Assembly: GCA_947630715.1 (NCBI GenBank)
Contig: CANRIP010000022.1
Span: 1-49,387 of the forward strand
DNA length: 49,387 nt
Reading direction: 5' to 3'
Origin: an uncultured Acetatifactor sp.
Lineage (GTDB): Bacteria; Bacillota; Clostridia; Lachnospirales; Lachnospiraceae
Positions within the stretch are counted from its first letter, which is position 1. Each line of letters begins with the position of its first letter. A program made the translations under genes and the position numbers. Positions 7,989 through 16,191 of the stretch are shown piece after piece. The notes beneath the pieces were generated by a model. That model saw nothing but the letters and a program-made list of their open reading frames with translations. It made no database searches and had not been told where the DNA came from.

Positions 7989-10001
7989 TCAGCAGATTTC
8001 CGCCCCGGACGGCATCGGTTTTTCCGGCGTCACCAGAGCCAGATTCCCGTCCGCGTCCTCCGCGCACAGCAGCATTCCCTCGGAAAGCACCCCCGCGAGC
8101 GTCGCCGTTTTCAGGTTGACCAGCGCCATCACCTTTTTCCCGACCATTTCCTCCGGCGTATAATACGCCCGGATGCCGGAGACGATCTGACGCACCTGGC
8201 TGCCGATCTTCACCTGGCTGCAAAGCAGCTTTTTGGACTTCGGAACCGCCTCGCAGGCGATGATCTCGCCTACCTGAAACTGCATTTTGGCAAAATCGTC
8301 ATAGGTAATCTCAGGCTTTGGCTCCAGATCGATAACGGTTTCCTGTTTTGCAGGCTGCTCCGGGGAGCCGGATTCTTTCGCGGCCTCCGCCTTCTGGGCC
8401 GCGGCGATCTCCTCCTCCCGCTTCTGCACGTCCTTCTTATCCAGCCTTGCAAACAAAATCTGGGGCTGATCCGTCACCCTTCCCCCGTTGGGATAGGCTC
8501 CGAAACGATCCAGCCGGTCAAATTCTCTCAAATCCGTCCCCATCTGCGCCGCAATTTTTTCCGCCGTCTCCGGCAGGAAGGGCTGCAGCAGGGAGGCGCC
8601 GATGACAATGCTCTCCGTCAGATGATACAGCACCGTGGCCAGCCTGTCCGCTTTTTGAGGGTCGCTGTCCTTTTCCTTTCCCAGCGTCCAGGGCTCCGTC
8701 TCATCAATGTATTTGTTGCAGCGTTTAAACACGGCGAAAATCTCCGTCAAAGCGTCCGCCACCCGCAGCTCCTTCATTTTGGCCCTGCACTGTCCCAGGG
8801 CGCCCACCGCCGTTTTCTTCAGATCCTCATCGATGGCCGCGTCATTTTCGCTCAAGGTGGTATGACGGTTTTCCACCACGCCGCCGAAGTATTTGTTGCT
8901 CATGGAAACGGTACGGTTCACCAGATTTCCCAGCGTGTTGGCCAGATCGGAGTTGGTTCTCTCGGCGAGCAGCTCCCATGTAATGTTTCCGTCATTGTCA
9001 TAGGGCGTCTCATGAAGCACATAATAGCGCACCGCGTCCACGCCGAAAAAGTCCACCAGATCGTCCGCATAGATCACATTACCCTTGGACTTGCTCATCT
9101 TATCGTTGTTCATCAAAAGCCAGGGATGCCCGAACACCTGCTTCGGCAGGGGCTCTCCCAGGGCCATCAGGAAAATGGGCCAGTAAATCGTATGGAACCG
9201 GATGATATCCTTTCCGATCAGGTGCAGGTCCGCCGGCCAGAGCTTTTTATACTGTTCCGTGCTGTTCCCCTCGGCATCATAACCGATTCCGGTGATATAG
9301 TTGGTCAGAGCGTCAAACCATACATACACCACATGACCCGGGTCAAAATCCACGGGAATCCCCCACTGGAATGTCGTTCTGGATAAACACAGATCCTGTA
9401 ATCCCGGAAGCAGAAAATTGTTCATCATCTCATTTCGGCGGGACACGGGCTGGATAAATTCCGGATGGGTGTTGATATGCTCGATGAGCCTGTCCGCATA
9501 TTTACTCATGCGGAAGAAATACGCTTCCTCCTTTGCGGGTTTCACCTCTCTGCCGCAGTCCGGGCACTTTCCGTCCACCAGTTGGGATTCCGTCCAGAAG
9601 GATTCGCAAGGCGTACAGTACATCCCCTCATAGGCTCCCTTATAGATGTCTCCCTGATCGTAAAATCGCTTGAACATCTTCTGCACCTGGCGCTCATGAT
9701 CCTGATCCGTGGTACGGATAAATTTGTCATAGGAAATATTCAAAAGATCACACAGGCCGCGGATCTGCCCCGCCACCCGGTCCACATATTCCTTGGGCGT
9801 CACGCCGGCCTCCTGCGCCTTCAGTTCAATCTTCTGACCGTGCTCGTCCGTACCAGTCTGGAAGAAAACCTCATATCCTTCCTTCCTCTGAAACCGTGCA
9901 ATGCTGTCCGCAAGCACCACCTCATAATTATTCCCAATGTGCGGCTTGCCTGAAGTATAGGCAATGGCCGTAGTAATGTAATAAGATCCCTTGTTTTCCA
10001 T
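7989..10001 (-). CDS. metG: Methionyl-tRNA synthetase with C-terminal tRNA-binding domain
   Basis: This 670-residue enzyme charges tRNA-Met with methionine. The class I motifs are HIGN (21-24) and KMSKS (301-305). A zinc knuckle has cysteine pairs in CTPC (about 127-130) and CPDC (about 145-148). The anticodon-binding helical domain (motif DLANTLGNLVNRTVSM) follows, then a Lys/Ala/Glu-rich linker, and a C-terminal tRNA-binding OB domain (about 570-670, DFAKMQFQVGEI) that is standard in many Firmicute MetG proteins. A Met-specific T-box leader precedes it, so expression should rise when uncharged tRNA-Met accumulates. Confidence 0.98.
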   Translation of the reverse strand: MENKGSYYITTAIAYTSGKPHIGNNYEVVLADSIARFQRKEGYEVFFQTGTDEHGQKIELKAQEAGVTPKEYVDRVAGQIRGLCDLLNISYDKFIRTTDQDHERQVQKMFKRFYDQGDIYKGAYEGMYCTPCESFWTESQLVDGKCPDCGREVKPAKEEAYFFRMSKYADRLIEHINTHPEFIQPVSRRNEMMNNFLLPGLQDLCLSRTTFQWGIPVDFDPGHVVYVWFDALTNYITGIGYDAEGNSTEQYKKLWPADLHLIGKDIIRFHTIYWPIFLMALGEPLPKQVFGHPWLLMNNDKMSKSKGNVIYADDLVDFFGVDAVRYYVLHETPYDNDGNITWELLAERTNSDLANTLGNLVNRTVSMSNKYFGGVVENRHTTLSENDAAIDEDLKKTAVGALGQCRAKMKELRVADALTEIFAVFKRCNKYIDETEPWTLGKEKDSDPQKADRLATVLYHLTESIVIGASLLQPFLPETAEKIAAQMGTDLREFDRLDRFGAYPNGGRVTDQPQILFARLDKKDVQKREEEIAAAQKAEAAKESGSPEQPAKQETVIDLEPKPEITYDDFAKMQFQVGEIIACEAVPKSKKLLCSQVKIGSQVRQIVSGIRAYYTPEEMVGKKVMALVNLKTATLAGVLSEGMLLCAEDADGNLALVTPEKPMPSGAEIC

Positions 10002-10087
10002 GCTTTCCTCTCCTTTCTACGTCTGATTCTTACTTTCGCCCCGTTTATCGTCAGACCTGAAACGCTTCGCCGCCCCACACAAACAAA

Positions 10088-10124
10088 CCCGCCTTCGCGC
10101 ACTTTTTCCGTGCGAGAAGACGGG
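10088..10124 (-). terminator. T-box terminator hairpin of metG
   Basis: On the minus strand CCCGTCTTCTCGCAC pairs with GTGCGCGAAGGCGGG across an A-rich loop, and TTTGTTTG follows. It lies directly after the T-box antiterminator sequence and is the regulated terminator of the leader. Confidence 0.9.
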
Positions 10125-10425
10125 CCTACTACCCCGTGGTACCACTTCTCTTTGTCCGCGCCTCGCGGAACGGACCTCATCGGGTCGATAACCCTATCCG
10201 CTGTAACAGGCGGATCCTGTCGCAGCCTTGCCGTCTCTTTCCCGGCGGCTCGGTGCGCTGCTCGGGGGCCATGTTCCACGTCTTTTTCTTCCTTCCTCTC
10301 AGCCCTGAAAGCTCCCGGGCACTGTTTTCATGTCCGCCGGAAACTCCCCGGAAGGTTCTCTGTAAAGCGTCAGGACCGTGTACTCTTCCCCGTCTCTGCG
10401 TTTCGGAATTCTGATTTCCAATGGA
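10088..10425 (-). promoter_or_regulatory. T-box riboswitch, methionine-specific, upstream of metG
   Basis: The leader has the AG-bulge motif GGGGAAGAGTA in stem I (near 10385-10395), a specifier loop in which GGAAC is followed by ATG (10272-10270), and the antiterminator core AAGTGGTACCACGG (about 10131-10147), whose TGGNACC element pairs with the tRNA acceptor end. The terminator follows. The AUG specifier predicts sensing of uncharged tRNA-Met, which fits the metG gene downstream. Confidence 0.93.
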
Positions 10426-10426
10426 T

Positions 10427-10457
10427 ACGATAACACAGGCCGGCATCTTCTGTCAAT
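10427..10457 (-). promoter_or_regulatory. Promoter of the metG T-box transcript
   Basis: TTGACA (10457-10452, minus strand) is followed after 17-18 bases by TTATCG/TATCGT. The -35 is perfect and the -10 weak. Confidence 0.65.
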
Positions 10458-10488
10458 CCTTAGTTTTTTCCGTCCTCTCTGTCACTGT

Positions 10489-12387
10489 TTACAGATACTG
10501 TTTATCCTTCTCGTACTGTTTCGCTTTCTCGTAATACTGCGCCTGAGCCTCCCAGAGATCCCGGTATTTCCCCGGGGCAGCCAAAAGCTCCTCATGGCTC
10601 CCCCGCTGGATGATCCCGCCGTCCTCAAACACCAGTATCTCCTTACAGAACCGGCAGCTTGACAGGCGGTGGCTGATGTAGATCGCGGTGCGGTCACCGG
10701 AAATCGCGTCAAATTTCTGGTAAATCTCCGCCTCCGCCACGGGATCCAGGCTGGCGGTGGGTTCGTCCAGGATGATAAAGGGCGCGTCCTTATAGAGAGC
10801 CCGGGCGATAGCGATCTTCTGCCGCTCGCCGCCGGAGATCTGGATTCCGTCCTCGTCAAAGTCCTTAAAGAGCCAGGTCTCCAGCCCTTCCGGAAGTTCC
10901 TTCAGCCGCTCTCCGAAACCCGCGTCCTCCAGGCACTTTACGGCCCGGGCCTCGTCCACGTCGCAGGAGCCCGCCACGTTCTGCCCGATCCTGTGGGCCA
11001 TCAGCCAGAAATCCTGGAACACCACCGAAAAGATGGCCATATATTCCTCATAGCGGTACTTTTTGATATTGACGCCGTTTAAGAGGATCTCCCCTTCCTG
11101 GGGATCGTACAGACGGCAGAGGAGCTTGATAAAGGTGGACTTGCCCGAGCCGTTCTCGCCCACAACGGCAAGCTTGTTCCCCACCTCAAAGCAAACCGAC
11201 ACATTTTTCAGCGCCCAGCGCTCGGTATTGGGATATCGGAAGCTGACGTTGCGAAACTCCACGTTGTATTTTCTGTCCCGCCGTTTTTCGGTGGTCAGCG
11301 TCCCCTGATACATCCGGTTCGGAAGATCCAGAAATTCAAAGATCTTTTTCACAAACCCGGCGTTGACCCGCAGCTCACTCGCTATGGAAAAAATGGCCGT
11401 CAGGCCGAGAACCAACTGGCTGATCGCGCCCACATACTGGGTGACCTCCCCGATGCCGAAGGCTCCTCCCCAGGCCTTCAGGCACACAAACAGGTAGATG
11501 ATGCACAGAAGGAGTTTTTCCCCCAGAACCTTTACCGCAGAACGGACTCCCCCGACGCCTTTGCTATACTTGTCAAAGACTCCGCCTACAAACCCGGTTT
11601 TTTCTTTCCAATTGTAATATTCGGCGATCTCCGCCTGGGGATACATCCGGTACTCCGCCATGGCGTCCACGTTATGACGCAGAAACCCAAAATGGGAAAA
11701 CAGACGGTTTCCCAGCCTTGCGGAATCGGCAAGGGAGGCACGTTTTTCGGTGTTCTTCGCCTCCTGCCAGGGAGCGATCAGGGCGACCAGGAACATGGCC
11801 GCAAGGAAACCCAGGGCCGTCAGAGGATGGTTTAAAAAAGCCAGGCCGCTTTCCTCCGGAACCCTGCCGGTAAACAGCCCTACGGACATTCCCACAGCGC
11901 CGATCACAGAAAAGGAATTTCGGACAAAGCTCTGGAAATTCCACTGGATCTTTAAAAATCCCCAGCCGCTCCAGTTGGCGTTCTGACAGATCTGGTCGTA
12001 GAGATCCCGGACCTTCTGGTCTTCCACATCGCAGTAATCCATGGAAAGAAACTTTTCGTCCTCGATCCGTTTCACGTTGTTCCAGAAAAGGGCGCTGCGG
12101 ACTTCATAGGCGTGATACAGAAACCCTCCTGCAATCCCGGAGACAGCCTTAGAGAGAACCAAGACAAGGGCCCAGAAGATCAGAACGTCTCCCCGTCTCT
12201 CCCCCGCCAGCTCCCCGATCAGCCTTGCCATAAGAAAAATGGCCAGGTAGGTGAAAACCGTATCCATCAGCGCTTTCAGGACGGCGTAGGGAAACAGCAG
12301 CTTATTTTTGGAGGCCAGGAGCCGGATCGCCCGGATATTGACCCTCACAGCCTCCGGCCAGCTTAATTTATCAGTTTTGTCCTGCAT
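10489..12387 (-). CDS. ABC exporter half-transporter B (membrane domain plus ATPase)
   Basis: The 632-residue protein has an N-terminal six-helix ABC exporter membrane domain (hydrophobic stretches across about residues 30-350) and a C-terminal ATPase with Walker A GENGSGKST (about 410-418), signature ISGGE (about 516-520), Walker B FIILDEPTASLD and H-loop ISHRLSS. It begins at ATG 12387 inside the 3' end of the preceding ABC gene (17-bp overlap), with GGAGGAGAG as ribosome site; the two should form one heterodimeric exporter. The substrate is unknown. No peptidase C39 domain is present, so a double-glycine leader processing role is not indicated. Control by the neighbouring LytTR two-component system is inferred from position and from the repeats at 14461-14492. 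Confidence 0.9.
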   Translation of the reverse strand: MQDKTDKLSWPEAVRVNIRAIRLLASKNKLLFPYAVLKALMDTVFTYLAIFLMARLIGELAGERRGDVLIFWALVLVLSKAVSGIAGGFLYHAYEVRSALFWNNVKRIEDEKFLSMDYCDVEDQKVRDLYDQICQNANWSGWGFLKIQWNFQSFVRNSFSVIGAVGMSVGLFTGRVPEESGLAFLNHPLTALGFLAAMFLVALIAPWQEAKNTEKRASLADSARLGNRLFSHFGFLRHNVDAMAEYRMYPQAEIAEYYNWKEKTGFVGGVFDKYSKGVGGVRSAVKVLGEKLLLCIIYLFVCLKAWGGAFGIGEVTQYVGAISQLVLGLTAIFSIASELRVNAGFVKKIFEFLDLPNRMYQGTLTTEKRRDRKYNVEFRNVSFRYPNTERWALKNVSVCFEVGNKLAVVGENGSGKSTFIKLLCRLYDPQEGEILLNGVNIKKYRYEEYMAIFSVVFQDFWLMAHRIGQNVAGSCDVDEARAVKCLEDAGFGERLKELPEGLETWLFKDFDEDGIQISGGERQKIAIARALYKDAPFIILDEPTASLDPVAEAEIYQKFDAISGDRTAIYISHRLSSCRFCKEILVFEDGGIIQRGSHEELLAAPGKYRDLWEAQAQYYEKAKQYEKDKQYL

Positions 12388-14281
12388 AAAACTCTCCTCC
12401 CTCCTGATAATATCTGGACTGGATCTCAAATAAATGAGCGTACTTTCCGCCCTTTGCCACAAGAAGCTCGTGAGTGCCTTCCTCGGCGATCTTTCCCTCC
12501 TCCAGGTAAAGGACCCTGTCGCAGAACCGGGTGGAGGCCAGCCGGTGGGAGATGAAAACAGAGGTCTTTCCCGCCGTCATCTCATGGTACTTGTGATACA
12601 GATCGCTCTCCGCCAGGGGATCCAGGGCCGACGTAGGTTCGTCCAGCACCAGCACCGCCCCGTCCTTATAGAGGGCCCGGGCCAGTAAAAGTTTCTGGTA
12701 CTGGCCTCCGGAGAGCTGTACGCCATCCAGGTACACACTGCGCCCCAGATGGGTGTCCAGTCCCGCGGGAAGCTCCTCCACCGTCTTCGTAAGCCCGGCC
12801 TTTTCGATGCAGTCCCTCACCCTTTCCCGGTCCACATGTTCGGCGGACTGGGCCACCGTCTCCGCCACGGTGATATCAAAGAGGTTATAGGCCTGAAACA
12901 CCGCCGAGAACAGCCGGTAATATTCCTTCCGGTCAAACTCCCGGATATCGATCCCGTTACACAGGACTCGTCCCTCGTCCGGATCCAGAAGTCCGGTCAT
13001 CAGCTTTACCAGCGTGGTCTTCCCCGCGCCGTTTAAGCCCACCACCGCCACCTTTTCCCCTTTTCCAACGGTAAGGCTTAAGCCGTCGATGGTCTTTTTC
13101 TCCGCTCCCGGGTAGGTATAGCTTACCTGTTCCAGCCGGATCTCGTAGGTATCGTCTTCCGGCACCGGGATCCCGCCCGCAAAACGGAAAGGTTCCCGGT
13201 AATACAGAAATTCCAAAAGACTGGAAAGGTCCAGACAATAGTTCCTCAGTTCCAGCATACGGTTCAGCACGCCGCTCAACTGTCCGTTAAAGGAGCTGAC
13301 CGCGGAAAAATAAAGCATAAACTCCGCTGCGCTTAAACTTCTGTCCAGGCACATGCGAAGCAGGATCAGACAGGCGGCTCCCGTCCTTAAAAATTCCAGG
13401 ATTGTGCTGGAAAAGGTCCCGATCAGGTAAAAGGTATGCTCCCGTTTGGCGTAAGCCTGACGGGCCAGAAAGGCCTTGTCGGTCAGCCGCCTGATCCAGC
13501 TCTCAAGGCCGAAGAGCCGGATATCCTTCGCCACGGACAGATCCCGGGGAAGTCCTGTAAGGTACCAGGTCTGCCTGTCCAGATGGGACAGTTCCTCCCG
13601 GTGCCGGTAATTGTACCGATAGACATAGGAGGATACGATAAAGTCCAGCAGGCAGAACGCCGCCGTCACCCCGAAGATCAGAGGGTCAATATGGGTCAGC
13701 ATGGCGGTGAAAAAACAAAACAGGAAAATCCCAACCCCCAGGTTCTGAAGGGTATGCCAGATCCCTTCACAGGCGGAGCTGTTGCCGTTGCAGCAGTTTC
13801 TGGCCCGTTCCGCCAGTCTCTGCCACTTGGCGTCCAGGCAGTTGCAGTAGGAGGTATCGGCACTCTTATTGGATATCTCCTGAAGGATATGGCTTCTCAG
13901 TTCCACCTGATATGCCGACTTTATGCCCCAGTTTCCCATTCCGTTTCCCAGAACCGCCACTGCCGCATCGGAGAGAAAACATCCCCCGATCAGAAAACCC
14001 GCGGTCAGCAAAAGTTCGTTTAAGGGACTTCTCGCCTCCAGCCGGGCAAGGATCATGGGAGATAGGTAAAACCCGAATATCCCGCTGGAGATGTTGAAAG
14101 CGATCTGAAAAAACAAAAGGATCGGCACTTCCTTCTGATAGCGCATGGCCCGGGAAAACATAAAGCCCACGCAGCGAGCCATACCGTATTGGGGTTTCTC
14201 TTTCTGAGGTTTCTCTTTCTGAGGGTTCTCTTTCTGGCGTTCCTCTCTTGGAACATTGTTTCTTTTTGATTTTTTGGACAT
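12371..14281 (-). CDS. ABC exporter half-transporter A (membrane domain plus ATPase)
   Basis: The 636-residue protein starts with a charged Lys/Glu/Pro/Gln tail containing short repeats (QKEKPQKEKPQ, about residues 17-31), followed by the exporter membrane domain (about 45-360) and an ATPase with Walker A GLNGAGKTT (about 415-423), signature LSGGQ (about 522-526), Walker B VLVLDEPTSALD and H-loop FISHRLAS. The pairing with the overlapping downstream half-transporter suggests a heterodimer. The gene has a leader of about 140 nt and a TATAAT-type promoter of its own. Related LytTR-linked pairs elsewhere export peptides or give resistance to antimicrobial peptides, but nothing in this sequence fixes the cargo. 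Confidence 0.9.
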   Translation of the reverse strand: MSKKSKRNNVPREERQKENPQKEKPQKEKPQYGMARCVGFMFSRAMRYQKEVPILLFFQIAFNISSGIFGFYLSPMILARLEARSPLNELLLTAGFLIGGCFLSDAAVAVLGNGMGNWGIKSAYQVELRSHILQEISNKSADTSYCNCLDAKWQRLAERARNCCNGNSSACEGIWHTLQNLGVGIFLFCFFTAMLTHIDPLIFGVTAAFCLLDFIVSSYVYRYNYRHREELSHLDRQTWYLTGLPRDLSVAKDIRLFGLESWIRRLTDKAFLARQAYAKREHTFYLIGTFSSTILEFLRTGAACLILLRMCLDRSLSAAEFMLYFSAVSSFNGQLSGVLNRMLELRNYCLDLSSLLEFLYYREPFRFAGGIPVPEDDTYEIRLEQVSYTYPGAEKKTIDGLSLTVGKGEKVAVVGLNGAGKTTLVKLMTGLLDPDEGRVLCNGIDIREFDRKEYYRLFSAVFQAYNLFDITVAETVAQSAEHVDRERVRDCIEKAGLTKTVEELPAGLDTHLGRSVYLDGVQLSGGQYQKLLLARALYKDGAVLVLDEPTSALDPLAESDLYHKYHEMTAGKTSVFISHRLASTRFCDRVLYLEEGKIAEEGTHELLVAKGGKYAHLFEIQSRYYQEGGEFYAGQN

Positions 14282-14321
14282 TGTTTGTCACCTCGTCTTA
14301 CAGGTTTCCGGTAAATTTTGC

Positions 14322-14416
14322 AACAGTCCTTCCCCGCCGTTTCGCAATGCCGCGGCGGCGCTCCTGTCTGCCGTTTCGCAGACGGCCGGTTTTCGAGAGC
14401 AAAGGGCCGGACTGTT
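14322..14416 (-). ncRNA. Putative structured 5' leader of the ABC exporter mRNA
   Basis: The minus-strand leader is closed by AACAGTCC (14416-14409) pairing with GGACTGTT (14329-14322). Inside are a perfect hairpin GTCTGC-GAAACG-GCAGAC and a second hairpin CGCCG/CGGCG; both contain the same 11-mer TGCGAAACGGC. The fold begins only a few bases after the predicted transcription start. I do not recognise it as a known riboswitch class. Confidence 0.45.
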
Positions 14417-14428
14417 CCGTACAGCCTG

Positions 14429-14434
14429 ATTATA
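14429..14434 (-). promoter_or_regulatory. -10 box of the ABC exporter operon
   Basis: A perfect TATAAT on the minus strand. The expected -35 position (14452-14457) reads AGTTTT, a poor match, as expected for a promoter that needs an activator bound just upstream. Confidence 0.7.
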
Positions 14435-14460
14435 GAACAGAAAACCTGAAAAAAACTGTT

Positions 14461-14492
14461 TGGGGGACGAAATGTATTTCCTGGGGGACGAA
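14461..14492 (-). promoter_or_regulatory. 21-bp-phased direct repeats, putative LytTR operator
   Basis: TTCGTCCCCCA occurs twice on the minus strand (14492-14482 and 14471-14461), with a period of exactly 21 bp, two helical turns. The sites span about -70 to -60 and -49 to -39 relative to the predicted start. LytTR regulators such as AgrA bind 9-bp direct repeats with this phasing just upstream of a weak -35. The sequence itself only partly resembles the published LytTR consensus. Confidence 0.6.
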
Positions 14493-14616
14493 TCGCAGGA
14501 AAACGAAAACCGGATTGCAGAAAAAAGAGCCGGAGCCTATTCCTCCCGGCCCGGGCAGGCCGGGAGACCGGCGCCGAGAAACGCTTTGAAAGAATACAGT
14601 AAACAAGGGGACGGTG

Positions 14617-14661
14617 CTTGTCACTCTTGGGCTTGTTACTCTGGGGCTTGTCACTCCGCCC
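14617..14661. repeat. Three 15-bp tandem repeats with REP-like flank
   Basis: CTTGTCACTCTTGGG, CTTGTTACTCTGGGG and CTTGTCACTCCGCCC follow each other without gaps. They are preceded by AAGGGGACGGTG (14605-14616). The combination of GGGGACGG and CTTGTCAC resembles REP-like repeats that I associate with RAYT transposases in other bacteria. The last unit encodes the end of the histidine kinase. Confidence 0.6.
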
Positions 14662-15328
14662 CTTCCTGTATGGCCTCGGGAAGCAGGATCTCCGTGGTAA
14701 AGGCCCCTTCCTCCGAGTTCCGGGACAGATATCCGCCCAGCTTTTTTACCACCGCATCGATCCTTTCCAGGCCAAGCCCGTGGTCGCCGCCCTTGGTGCT
14801 TGGAAAAAACGCGCCGGTCTTTTTCAGCTTGCCCCGATCCGTGAAATTTAAAAAGGAAATATAGAGCTGAGCCCCTTTGATGTCCATATAAACCCGGATC
14901 ACCCGTTGCTGGGGCGGCAGAGAGACGCTGGCCTCGATGGCATTGTCAAAGAGATTTCCCAAAATGGTGCAAAGATCCACCGCGGAAAAGCGTAAGAGCG
15001 CGGGAATATGGGCGTCCGCCTCCACGCGGATCCCCCGGTCGGCCGCCAGAGCAATCTTGGAATTTAAGATGGCGTCCGTCATGGGATTGCCGGTCTTGAT
15101 CACCGTGTCCACCGTGTACAGATCCGTCTCCAGATCATCCAGATAGGCGATAATCGCCGTTAAATCGCCTTTTTCGGCGTAAGTCTTTAACACCTGGATG
15201 TGATTGCGGTAATCATGCCGCCAGCCCCGCATCTTCCGGTACATGTTGTCTACCTCGGCAAAGTGGGTGTGCAAAAGCTCCTGCTGGTACGCCTCCACTT
15301 TGCGGTTTGTTCTTCTGGATAGTTTCAC
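14651..15328 (-). CDS. Soluble GHKL sensor histidine kinase of a LytTR system
   Basis: The 225-residue protein holds the HDYRNH phospho-acceptor motif (His38) followed by a GHKL ATPase domain with N-box LGNLFDNAIEA and G-box HGLGLERI. This is the core of AgrC/ComD-like kinases, but there are no membrane segments at all; the usual 5-7 helix sensor domain is absent. The start is GTG 15328 with AGAGGTGAT upstream. It follows the response-regulator gene by 77 bp and probably phosphorylates it. The signal must be cytoplasmic or come through a partner, possibly the ABC exporter itself. The C-terminal codons overlap a tandem repeat array. Confidence 0.88.
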   Translation of the reverse strand: MKLSRRTNRKVEAYQQELLHTHFAEVDNMYRKMRGWRHDYRNHIQVLKTYAEKGDLTAIIAYLDDLETDLYTVDTVIKTGNPMTDAILNSKIALAADRGIRVEADAHIPALLRFSAVDLCTILGNLFDNAIEASVSLPPQQRVIRVYMDIKGAQLYISFLNFTDRGKLKKTGAFFPSTKGGDHGLGLERIDAVVKKLGGYLSRNSEEGAFTTEILLPEAIQEGAE

Positions 15329-15405
15329 ATCATCACCTCTGAAAGTATCTGTTTCCTGGAAGGTTTCGCCGGAAAACCGCCGCCGGGGCCGCTGGGGGTT
15401 CCCGG

Positions 15406-16101
15406 TTACTTCAACCGGAGAATCGCCTGGTTGACCGTCTCATACGCGCCCCGGGGAAGGGGAACAGCCTCTCCCCCTCGGAGGAAAAGTTCCGTCCGGG
15501 TCACACGGGAGATCAGGCGCAGATTGACGATATAGGATCGCCCCACCCGCAGGAATCGCTCGTCCAGTTCCCCCTCGATCTCCTTCAGGGTTTTTTTGAC
15601 GGTATAATCCCTGCCGGCATGGATCGTAATGTAATTTTTGATCACTTCAATATAGCGAATCTCATAGATCGGCAGCAGCGCCGTCTCCGAGGACGTCTCG
15701 ATCACCAGTTTCCTGCCGTCTATCCTGAGCCTTTCCATGGCGCGGTCCAGCGTGGAGAAAAACTTTTCCCGCGAGACAGGTTTCAGCAGATAGTGCAGCG
15801 CCGCCACTTCGTAACCCTCGGCGATATATTCCGAATATCCTGTGATAAAGACAATCTGAACCAGCTTGTTTCCCGCCCGCAGACGTTTCGCCAGCTCCAC
15901 GCCGTTCATCCCCGGCATCTCGATGTCCAAAAGCACGATATCCGGCGCAATATCCTCATATTCAAACCAAAAAGCCTCTGCGTCAGGAAATTCATGGAGA
16001 TCCACATCCCTCTCCGAACGCCGCGCCCAGTCCTTCACCAGAGCGCTGATAGCGGCCCGTTCCTCCGAAACGTCGTCGCAGATACAGATTTTAACAAACA
16101 T
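15406..16101 (-). CDS. LytTR-family response regulator
   Basis: The 231-residue protein has an N-terminal receiver domain (CICDDVSEE acidic pocket, phospho-acceptor Asp59 in LLDIEMPGMNG, later FITGYSEY and LLKPVSREKF) and a C-terminal LytTR DNA-binding domain (about 130-231, IRYIEVIKNYITIHAG, FLRVGRSYIVNL). LytTR regulators bind phased direct repeats upstream of their target promoters; repeats of that kind occur upstream of the ABC exporter operon. ATG 16101 has AAGGAG six bases upstream; the frame is open further upstream but without such a site. A good promoter lies about 60 bp upstream. Confidence 0.93.
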   Translation of the reverse strand: MFVKICICDDVSEERAAISALVKDWARRSERDVDLHEFPDAEAFWFEYEDIAPDIVLLDIEMPGMNGVELAKRLRAGNKLVQIVFITGYSEYIAEGYEVAALHYLLKPVSREKFFSTLDRAMERLRIDGRKLVIETSSETALLPIYEIRYIEVIKNYITIHAGRDYTVKKTLKEIEGELDERFLRVGRSYIVNLRLISRVTRTELFLRGGEAVPLPRGAYETVNQAILRLK

Positions 16102-16130
16102 AACAGGCTCCTTGCGCCCTATGGCCCTTT

Positions 16131-16160
16131 TGCGGTCATTTGCGGCCATTTGCGGCAAAT
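16131..16160. repeat. Three 10-bp tandem repeats in the response-regulator leader
   Basis: TGCGGTCATT, TGCGGCCATT and TGCGGCAAAT follow one another between the predicted transcription start and the ribosome site of the response-regulator gene. The 10-bp period matches one helical turn. Function unknown. Confidence 0.6.
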
Positions 16161-16162
16161 CC

Positions 16163-16191
16163 AGTATAACAGACCCGCCGGGGTTTTCCAA
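16163..16191 (-). promoter_or_regulatory. Promoter of the two-component operon
   Basis: TTGGAA (16191-16186, minus strand) is followed after exactly 17 bases by TATACT (16168-16163). The response-regulator ATG lies about 60 bp downstream. Confidence 0.75.

Noticed and set aside
14430..14654. Small minus-strand frame starting with repeated MTSPRVTSPRVTS
   Set aside because: It reads through the 15-bp repeats and the ABC promoter; no ribosome site, and the promoter elements explain the region better.
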